From the NCBI GenBank assembly GCA_910577035.1, contig CAJTKW010000070.1, positions 1 to 20,670 of the forward strand: a stretch of 20,670 bases of DNA, written 5' to 3'. This stretch comes from an uncultured Acetatifactor sp. (GTDB lineage: Bacteria; Bacillota; Clostridia; Lachnospirales; Lachnospiraceae). Positions within the stretch are counted from its first letter, which is position 1. Each line of letters starts with the position of its first letter. Under the pieces are notes generated by a model that searched no databases, was not told the origin of the DNA, and worked only from the letters and a program-made list of their open reading frames with translations. Shown here in pieces: positions 1-6,551 of this stretch. The position numbers and the translations under genes are program-made.

Positions 1-21
1 GAGCCTCCGGCGGATGCGCAC

Positions 22-107
22 GGATTTGCAGGGGTTTTTGCTGCTTCGCAACGCAAATCCCTAAGCCAACAAGTTGGCTTGCGGGAAACGCTTTTATCAG
101 CGTTTCC
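22..107. repeat. run of three consecutive perfect hairpins
   Basis: Three inverted repeats follow one another. The first has arms GGATTTGC (22–29) and GCAAATCC (53–60), with a nested TTGC/GCAA stem at 38–51. The second has arms AAGCCAAC (63–70) and GTTGGCTT (73–80). The third has arms GGAAACGCT (84–92) and AGCGTTTCC (99–107). All arms match perfectly. The run ends 35 bases before the start codon of the broken WYL regulator and lies at the left edge of an AT-rich patch. It could be the end of a hairpin-rich interspersed repeat, a structured leader RNA, or the terminators of a gene outside the window. None of the stems is followed by a long T run, which weakens the terminator reading. The family was not recognised. 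Confidence 0.6.
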
Positions 108-142
108 TGAAACTACACAATTATATTCGGGAGGCATTTTAG

Positions 143-1062
143 ATGAAGGTAGACAGAATATTGGAAATTATTATTTATTTGATTAATCATGACAATGTTC
201 CAGCCAGTTATCTGGCAAAGCGTTTTCACGTATCTGTCAGAACAATACAACGGGATATAGTCAGTATTTCTTCAATTGGCATACCTGTTTATTCAGAAGG
301 TGGAAAGTACGGAGGATATTCTATTTTACCAACATACAAAATAAAGAACAGCGACATCAGGAATGACGAACAGCAGATGATTATAAAGGCACTTGAAAGT
401 CTGTCAACAGCCTATACAAATGATACATTAAAGCATTAACTGAAAAATATAATGCAATCATACAAAAAGAGGGCGGACAAAAGATATTTTGGGATTTTGG
501 CGTAACAAAAGAAAATAATCATGTGCAAAGTATGAACCATTTGTTAGAACAGGCTATTGCGGAAAGAAAGCATATCCTATTTGATTATCGGAATGCAAGT
601 GGGAAAAAATCAAAACAACATATAGAACCGTTAGCAATTCATTATAAGTGGTATGCGTGGTATCTGTTTTCCTATTCTCCCGAAAAGAAACAATACAGGA
701 CATTTAAGGTTGCCCGTATCCAGAATCTACAGGTAGACGATACTATTTCCCACATCGAGCACGGAAATGTTGAAAAACTTATAAAAGATTCTGAACAGGA
801 ATATTATCAGACATGTATTCACATTGAAGTGCAATTCAATAATGAATATACAAATCTGATGTCAGAATACTTTCCCGATTGTCCTGCTGAAAAACTTACT
901 GATACGATAAGCCGCATTTTTCTTGATGTCCCTGCAAAGGAAAGATTATGGAAAGCATTGTTACTCAGTTTTGGAAACAAAATAAAGATAGTCGGACCGG
1001 AGGAATATAAAGAAGAGCTGATAGAAACTGCAAAAAAATTTCTGTCTAATTACGACATATAG
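143..1062 (+). pseudogene. WYL-domain HTH transcriptional regulator, frameshifted
   Basis: A YafY/DeoR-like regulator of about 306 residues split over two frames. The first part (143–439) has an N-terminal winged helix-turn-helix (about residues 5–57, with LAKRFHVSVRTIQRDI as the DNA-reading region). The second part is open from 424 to 1062 and carries the WYL domain, including the motif WYAWYLFSY and the upstream FDYRN strand, then a C-terminal WCX-like segment. The first frame reads TLKH-stop. The second frame continues as KALTEKYNAIIQKEGG, which fits the family. One missing A in the A run at about 430–432 explains the break. The start is supported by a GGGAGG ribosome site at 129–134. A GTG in the second frame (523) could give a separate WYL fragment. 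The gene is AT-rich like the DinB gene after it. An intact relative would probably act as a ligand-responsive repressor or activator. A sequencing error is the main alternative to a true pseudogene. Confidence 0.85.
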
Positions 1063-1123
1063 ATGTCGCGGGAAATATGTATAATACATTAAAACATTGA
1101 TATTGAGAAAGGAAATATATTTT

Positions 1124-1855
1124 ATGAAAATGGAAAAAAAGCATTCCGCAGAAGAATTGTTTGCGCCAATCAGAGAGAAGTATGATGAATTGAAAACGGC
1201 TTTAAGGGGAACTGACATTGAAAAAATAAGAAAACTGACTTTGGAAGTCCATGCCATGGTACACCCTGCTGAAATATCCGGAAGAGCCGAAAAGACGATT
1301 GCAGATTATGTTCTGGAGTATATGTTGATGGGAAACCAGAACAAGATCGTACCAAGAGAGGATTATGATGTGGATCTGCATTATGCCGGAACGCGAAACG
1401 TTCCTGTGTGTTGGCAGTTTTGGCATACATACCGCATTGAGGACCTGGTAAGCAATATTTTAATGGTAAATCAGGATCAGATTTTCAACAAAGAATGGCA
1501 GGGAAAAATCGGCGCTTCCATTACTGACACCGGAAATGCACTGGAATTTGATGAAGCAGTGGCATTTGGAAAAGAATTAAATATCCCTGCTCTTCGTGAT
1601 TATATGATTACCGTAGGAAAAAACACTCGCTGCATATTAGAAAATATCTCATTAGATCAAATACAGTCTATGGTGCCGGAAAAATGGGTAATGAGAATAT
1701 TAGAGGAAGGCGGTGTGACTACAGATTTTCGTTCTGTATGGCTGCTGGTGTTTTGGGGCCGGCTGACAAGGGGCGGTATGATTTTAACTCCTATAACGGA
1801 TCATCATATGATGCATTTACCTCCCTGCCTGAATAATCTGCCGATTTTAGACTAA
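1124..1855 (+). CDS. DinB-like (DinB/YfiT superfamily) protein
   Basis: A 243-residue cytosolic protein of mostly helical composition. The pattern WHTYRIEDL near residue 100 and DHHMMHLPPCL near residue 230 resembles the histidine placement of DinB-family four-helix proteins, which often bind a metal through three histidines. Some relatives are thiol-dependent transferases, and many have no known substrate. The ATG at 1124 is preferred over the in-frame TTG at 1097 because a GAGAAAGGA ribosome site (1105–1113) precedes it. The gene starts 61 bases after the broken WYL regulator, on the same strand and with the same AT-rich composition, so the two probably arrived and were expressed together. 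WYL/YafY regulators often sit beside small enzymes that they control. The reading frame looks intact. Family placement is fairly sure; the reaction is unknown. Confidence 0.72.
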   Translation: MKMEKKHSAEELFAPIREKYDELKTALRGTDIEKIRKLTLEVHAMVHPAEISGRAEKTIADYVLEYMLMGNQNKIVPREDYDVDLHYAGTRNVPVCWQFWHTYRIEDLVSNILMVNQDQIFNKEWQGKIGASITDTGNALEFDEAVAFGKELNIPALRDYMITVGKNTRCILENISLDQIQSMVPEKWVMRILEEGGVTTDFRSVWLLVFWGRLTRGGMILTPITDHHMMHLPPCLNNLPILD

Positions 1856-1894
1856 TTCATCAACTTATTACATAATTTCTATATCTGCCGGAAA

Positions 1895-1920
1895 GAGGGG
1901 AGGGTCTACGGCCTCCCCTT
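1895..1920. terminator. bidirectional terminator between convergent genes
   Basis: The stem is GGGGAGG (1897–1903) and CCTCCCC (1912–1918) with an 8-base loop, extendable by one A–T pair and one wobble pair. It is followed by TTCCTTATTT on the plus strand and TCTTTC on the minus strand. It lies between the plus-strand DinB-like gene and the minus-strand lipoprotein 1 gene, so it can end both transcripts. The T runs are interrupted, so efficiency may be moderate. Confidence 0.7.
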
Positions 1921-1922
1921 CC

Positions 1923-4100
1923 TTATTTCCTCTCATCCAGGTACAGCTGCACCCGCCTGTTGATGACTCCGCTGACTTCCTCCGCACTCTTGAAGCCGTT
2001 GAAATAATCCTCCGCCTCCTCCAGGATAATGTCCAGGAGAGGTACGGTGCGGAATGGCAGGGGCCTTGCGTCTTCTATCCTCTCTCTGAATTCCACCAGC
2101 ATTTCATCTGTGACAGGCCGGCCGTTATATAAGCGCTCACTTACCAGGCCTTCCTTATGAACGTTGGTATACTGATTGAGAAACCACTGCTCCCAAGCAT
2201 CAAAGGCCTCCCTGTGTACAGGCGGGAACCATACTCCTCTGAAATCTGCAGATTGGGCTTCTTCACTAATCAGGAAACGGATAAATTCCCATGCCCCTTC
2301 CTTGTGAGAGGAATTTGCATTAATAGACATGTCCCCTGCCCACGAATAAGCCGCATGGCAGCCATCGTCAAACAGAATTCCGGAAGTCACCTTTCCCTCG
2401 AACTCCGTCTCATGCGTCCCTGTCAGTCCCTCCAGCTCAAGCACATCGCTCAGGGATCTATACACGGCAATGCTCTCCATGTTCTTCCTGCCGTCATCGC
2501 CGTACCGTCCGGCAGCCTCCAGCAGCTTCCCAAACAGCGGCGTATGAAATTCACAGCTGCCACTTTCCCAGTCCACCATCCCCCAGAGATCCTCCGATCC
2601 CTGGAGAAACACCCTCAGCACCTCGCCGGCATCATACCCCCGGCAATAGCGTCCTTCCCCCTCCCGGGCAAGCAGGGCATCCGCCAGTTTCTCTATATCC
2701 GGCATCTCCCGGCTTCCCGGCAAATCCGCTGCCACCTTATAGTCCCATACAATCACATTGTAATTCACTCCGTAGATATGTTCTCCCTGCCGCAGAGAAC
2801 CAAAAGCCAGAGGGAAATACTCTTCCTCCCGGACGCCGGAGACTTCCATATAAGGAGTCAGATCCTCCAGGGCTCCTTTATCCAGCAGCCCCTCCATATA
2901 GTCCCTCATAAGACTACCGTTTATAATATCCGGCCCCCCGCCGGCGCCGATCTGGATACTGGTCAGCCTGGCAAAATCCTCCTCATTATTACCACTTCCG
3001 CAATCCTCCACCACCACATGGTAAGTACTGTTTTCCCTGTTGAACTGAATCACTCTGTTTCCAAACCATTTATTACCGGATAATCTCCCCCGGACGACAA
3101 TGGGGATCTTTTCCACCTTCTCCATTTCAAGCCGCTCCAGGAGCCCTCCCGCCCCGCCTGCTCCGGTCCACAAAAACTCGATTACGCCATCCTTCCGTAC
3201 CTGAAAATCCTGCAGCGTCAGGTCATCATGCCATCCATAGGAGAGTCCGGTAAAATACAGGATGGGAGACAAGCTTCCTTCCTCCAGATCCGCTCCTGAA
3301 ATCTGACGGTCGGTATTTAAATTATATCCCATTGCCGCCGGGAAATCGCCTGCCTTTCCAAGATACACTTCAAATTTCCAGGGTAATTCCCTCACCGATT
3401 CTGCCACCGGTTCCCCGGTAGCGGAATCCGCCTCCGCCAGCTTCCATACTCCGTACATTTTATCTTCCGTCCGATCGACTAACAGCAGATAAACCCTGCC
3501 ATCCTCTGCCTGGCACAGGCCTCTGATAAAGATGCCCGGCTCCAGCACGGCCTCGTATAAAACCTCCCCGGAGGAAAGGATCCTTGCCAGAAAGCCCGCG
3601 CTTTCGGAGTACATACCGTCCAGCTCCTGATATATCCCCCCATAGCAGTAATAGCCCCCATCCTGGTCCATATACCAGCGGCAGGACGGCTTGGATTGCG
3701 AAGCGACATACCCGGTGGAAAAATCCTCCAGCAGAAGCTCCCTGCTCCCGTCCTTCCTGTACAGGTAAATATCCGATTCCTCCGGAGCTGCGTCCGCCCA
3801 GAGCTGTACGGGCTCCCCCCGGAAGAACTGGGTGCCCATAGGAAGCCAGCCGCTTCCACCCAGGGCTATCGTCCTTGCCGCAGACGCCTCCATACCAAGT
3901 TCAAAAAGAGCTTCCGATTCCACAGCCACGTCATAGTATTCCGTCCGCTCCGTGATGGCAGTCAGATCCTCCATCCCCGGCGCAATTCCCTTCCAGACGC
4001 TCTCCGCAGGCTCTTTCCCTTCTTCCTTCCCCCCGCAGGCGGCCATCAGGATGCCTGACAAAAAAAGAAACATGATTACCAATAAAATGTGCTTTTTCAA
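1923..4100 (-). CDS. solute-binding lipoprotein, tandem copy 1
   Basis: A 725-residue lipoprotein predicted to be anchored on the outer face of the membrane. A signal peptide ends in the lipobox LMAAC with the lipidated cysteine at residue 22, followed by GGKEEG. Residues about 50–330 are beta-rich, with segments such as CQAEDGRVYLLL that recall propeller blades. From about 330 to the end the protein matches the family 1 extracellular solute-binding fold: GPDII near 386, LEDLTPYM, then HIYGVNYNVIVWDYK near 440, and a closing RVQLYLDERK. Family members deliver sugars, peptides or other solutes to ABC permeases, but no permease or ATPase gene is in this window. The start is TTG, set by GGAGGA eight bases upstream and by alignment with the other two copies. 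It lies 45 bases after copy 2 with no terminator between, so the two are probably co-transcribed. It differs from copies 2 and 3 mainly around the predicted ligand cleft. The ligand is unknown. Confidence 0.85.
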   Translation of the reverse strand: MKKHILLVIMFLFLSGILMAACGGKEEGKEPAESVWKGIAPGMEDLTAITERTEYYDVAVESEALFELGMEASAARTIALGGSGWLPMGTQFFRGEPVQLWADAAPEESDIYLYRKDGSRELLLEDFSTGYVASQSKPSCRWYMDQDGGYYCYGGIYQELDGMYSESAGFLARILSSGEVLYEAVLEPGIFIRGLCQAEDGRVYLLLVDRTEDKMYGVWKLAEADSATGEPVAESVRELPWKFEVYLGKAGDFPAAMGYNLNTDRQISGADLEEGSLSPILYFTGLSYGWHDDLTLQDFQVRKDGVIEFLWTGAGGAGGLLERLEMEKVEKIPIVVRGRLSGNKWFGNRVIQFNRENSTYHVVVEDCGSGNNEEDFARLTSIQIGAGGGPDIINGSLMRDYMEGLLDKGALEDLTPYMEVSGVREEEYFPLAFGSLRQGEHIYGVNYNVIVWDYKVAADLPGSREMPDIEKLADALLAREGEGRYCRGYDAGEVLRVFLQGSEDLWGMVDWESGSCEFHTPLFGKLLEAAGRYGDDGRKNMESIAVYRSLSDVLELEGLTGTHETEFEGKVTSGILFDDGCHAAYSWAGDMSINANSSHKEGAWEFIRFLISEEAQSADFRGVWFPPVHREAFDAWEQWFLNQYTNVHKEGLVSERLYNGRPVTDEMLVEFRERIEDARPLPFRTVPLLDIILEEAEDYFNGFKSAEEVSGVINRRVQLYLDERK

Positions 4101-4145
4101 ACTTCAGTCCTCCGTTACTTTCTCATGCAATTCCTGCCTGTAATG

Positions 4146-6329
4146 CTACTTTCTTTCATCCAGATACAGCTGTACACGCTTATTAACCACCTTGCTGACC
4201 TCCTCGGCGCTCTTGGAGCCGCTGAAATAATCCCCCGCCTCTTCCAGGACAATGTCCAGCAGGGGAGCAGTGCGGATGGGCAGGGGCCTTGCGTCCTCTA
4301 TCCTCTCCTTGAATTCCTCCTGCATTTCCTCCGTGACAGGTCTGCCGTTATACTCGCGTTTATTTACTCCGCCTTCCTGATTTACATAGGTATATTTATC
4401 CAGAATCCACTGGTTCCAGGCCTCAAAGGCCTCCCTGTACACAGGCGGATATATTGCATTGAAGTCTGCAGATTGCGCTTCCCCGCCGATCAGGAAATGA
4501 ATAAATTCCCAAGCCCCCTCCTTGTGAAGGGAATTTGTATTGATCGACAGAGCATATCCCCAATCGGAAACCGCATGGCAGCCATCGTCAAACAGAACTC
4601 CGAACGTTGCTTTCCCCTCGAACTCTGCCGTGTGCGGCCCTGCCAGTCCTTCCAACTCAAGCACACTATGCAAATTTCTTTCCACGGCAATGCCCTCCAT
4701 GCTCTTCCTGCCGTCATCGCCGTACCGTCTTGCCGCCTCCAGCAGCTTGCCAAACAGCGGCGTATGAAATTCACAGCTGCCGCTTTCCCAATCCACCATC
4801 CCCCAGAGGCTCTCCGACCCCTGAAGGAACACCCTCAGCACCTCCCCGGCACTATACCCCTGACAGTAAAGCCCTTCCCCCTCCCGGGCAAGCAGAGCAT
4901 CCGCCAGGGCCTCTATCTCCAATTCCTCCATGCCCTCCAGCACTTCCTCCGCCAGCTTGTAGTCCCATACCGACACTTTGGGCGTCACACTATAGATTCG
5001 TTCTCCCTGTCGTAAAAAGGCAAAGGCAAGGGGAAAATATGCCTCCTCCCGGACACCGGAGGCCTTCATATAAGGGGCCAGATCCTCCAGGGCTCCTTTA
5101 TCCAGCAGCCCTTCCATATAGTCCCTCATGAGACCTTCCTTTATAATATCCGGCCCCCTGCCGGCGCCGATCTGGATACTGGTCAGCCTGGCAAAATCCT
5201 CCTGATCATTGCCGATTCCGCAATCTTCCACCACCACATGGTAGGTGCCGTTTTCCCTGTTGAACTGAAGCACCTTGTTTCCAAACCATTTATCACCGGT
5301 AAATATCCCTCTGACTACGATGGGGATCTTTTCCACCTTCTCCATCCTGAGACGCTCCAAAAGCCCTCCCGCCCTGTTCTCCTCAGTCCACAGAAGCTCA
5401 ATTCCGCCATCCTCCAGCACCTGAAAATCCTGTAGCTTCAGATCGCCATGCCATCCATAAGAGATTCCGGTAAAGTACAGGATGGGCGACAGGCTTCCTT
5501 CCGCCATCTCCACTTTTGAAATCTGACGCTCCGTATCCTGATTAAATCCCATCACCGCCGGGAAGCTGCCTGCTTTTCCAAGATATATGTCAAATTTCCA
5601 GGGCAATTCCTTCACGGAATCCCGCACCAGCTCCCCGGTGGCGGGATCCGCCTCCGCCAGCTTCCATACTCCATACATTTCATCTTCCGTCCAGTCAACC
5701 AACAGCAGGTATACCCTGCCGTCCTCCGTCTGGCAGAACCCTCTGATAAAGGTGTCCTGTTCCATCGTCGTCTCATAACGAATCTCGCCTGTGGAAAGAA
5801 CCTTTAACAGGAAGGACTCGCTTTCAGAGTATATCCCGTCCGATTTACGCCAGATCCCTCCGTAGCAATAATAATCCCCTTCCTGGTCAATGTACCACTG
5901 GCAGGATGGCCTTAGCTTGGTAGAGACGTATTCATTGGAAAAATCCTCCAGCAGAAGCTCCCTGCTCCCGTCCTTCCTGTATAGGTAAATATCCGCCCCA
6001 CTCGCTCCTTTCTCCGCCCAGAGCTGTACAGGCTCCCCCTGCAGGAACTGGGTACCCAGAGGAATCCCGGCCGCTCCGCCCTGAGCTACTATCCCTGCAT
6101 CCTGCTCCTGGGGCATGCCTTCCAGCCCAAAGGCAAAGAGGTCTTCCGCTTCCACCGCAATGTCATAATATTCCGTCCGCTCCGTGAGCGCGGTCAGGTC
6201 CTCCATCCCCGGCGCCACTCCCTGCCAGACGCTCTCCTCCGCCTTCTTTTGTTCCTTCCCTCCGCAGGCAGTCAGCAGAATACCGGCAAGAAAAAGAATC
6301 GCAGCTACAGATAAAACATGCCTCTTCAT
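4146..6329 (-). CDS. solute-binding lipoprotein, tandem copy 2
   Basis: A 727-residue paralogue of the neighbouring lipoproteins. The signal peptide has lipobox LLTAC with the lipid cysteine at residue 22. Next come a beta-rich N-terminal half and a C-terminal family 1 solute-binding half containing GPDIIKEG, LEDLAPYM and a closing RVQLYLDERK. The ATG at 6329 is chosen because GGGGGAC lies about seven bases upstream and it matches the starts of copies 1 and 3; an ATG 15 bases further upstream has a weaker ribosome site. Residues about 413–478 are encoded by DNA identical to copy 3. In that stretch copy 1 has YGVNYNVIVWDYK, whereas copies 2 and 3 have YSVTPKVSVWDYK. This suggests a ligand preference shared by copies 2 and 3. 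A hairpin and a TATAAT box lie upstream. It is probably the first gene of a unit with copy 1. Membership in the family is sure; ligand and partner are not. Confidence 0.85.
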   Translation of the reverse strand: MKRHVLSVAAILFLAGILLTACGGKEQKKAEESVWQGVAPGMEDLTALTERTEYYDIAVEAEDLFAFGLEGMPQEQDAGIVAQGGAAGIPLGTQFLQGEPVQLWAEKGASGADIYLYRKDGSRELLLEDFSNEYVSTKLRPSCQWYIDQEGDYYCYGGIWRKSDGIYSESESFLLKVLSTGEIRYETTMEQDTFIRGFCQTEDGRVYLLLVDWTEDEMYGVWKLAEADPATGELVRDSVKELPWKFDIYLGKAGSFPAVMGFNQDTERQISKVEMAEGSLSPILYFTGISYGWHGDLKLQDFQVLEDGGIELLWTEENRAGGLLERLRMEKVEKIPIVVRGIFTGDKWFGNKVLQFNRENGTYHVVVEDCGIGNDQEDFARLTSIQIGAGRGPDIIKEGLMRDYMEGLLDKGALEDLAPYMKASGVREEAYFPLAFAFLRQGERIYSVTPKVSVWDYKLAEEVLEGMEELEIEALADALLAREGEGLYCQGYSAGEVLRVFLQGSESLWGMVDWESGSCEFHTPLFGKLLEAARRYGDDGRKSMEGIAVERNLHSVLELEGLAGPHTAEFEGKATFGVLFDDGCHAVSDWGYALSINTNSLHKEGAWEFIHFLIGGEAQSADFNAIYPPVYREAFEAWNQWILDKYTYVNQEGGVNKREYNGRPVTEEMQEEFKERIEDARPLPIRTAPLLDIVLEEAGDYFSGSKSAEEVSKVVNKRVQLYLDERK

Positions 6330-6410
6330 ATTTGCGTCCCCCATTTTCTCGCTTAACGGCTCTCTGTCTGCAAAGCTCTGTTCCTAAAACATACACCGCC
6401 AGGCATGCTG

Positions 6411-6446
6411 CCGGAAAAAGGAAAAATGGTCGATGCCACTTTCCCT
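6411..6446 (-). terminator. hairpin with T run upstream of lipoprotein copy 2
   Basis: Read on the minus strand, AGGGAAAGTGG pairs with CCATTTTTCCT (eleven pairs, two of them G–U) around a six-base loop, then runs into TTTTCCGG. The same layout, ending in the identical octamer TTTTCCGG, lies upstream of copy 3. It sits about 80–115 bases before the copy 2 start and just downstream of a TATAAT box. It could terminate read-through from copy 3, or act as an attenuator in the copy 2 leader. Confidence 0.5.
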
Positions 6447-6453
6447 CATTCCC

Positions 6454-6459
6454 ATTATA
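6454..6459 (-). promoter_or_regulatory. possible -10 box for lipoprotein copy 2
   Basis: A perfect TATAAT on the minus strand lies 125 bases upstream of the copy 2 start. No good -35 hexamer is found at 16–18 bases; a TTGTTA lies 22 bases upstream, which is too far. If used, transcription would begin just before the hairpin at 6419–6446. Nothing else was seen between copy 3 and copy 2 (6330–6551). Confidence 0.3.
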
Positions 6460-6551
6460 GCCTCATGATACCACATTGCTCTAACAAAATCCAGAAATAG
6501 CTTCCTGCCTCTGACAACAAACCGGCATCAACCTTCAAAGTCTCCTCGTCT

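Noticed and set aside
424..440. Programmed -1 frameshift in the WYL gene
   Set aside because: The site is not a classic slippery heptamer and no downstream stem was evident; a lost base is simpler.
1097..1123. Upstream TTG start for the DinB-like gene
   Set aside because: It lacks a ribosome site, while the ATG at 1124 has GAGAAAGGA at a usable distance.
2157..5015. Two plus-strand open frames of 308 codons each at matching positions antisense to lipoprotein copies 1 and 2
   Set aside because: They mirror the well-supported minus-strand genes, follow from their similar sequence and codon use, and have no recognisable domain or ribosome site.
6330..6551. Small gene between lipoprotein copies 3 and 2
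   Set aside because: No frame with a ribosome site was seen; the gap holds only the hairpin and a possible -10 box.
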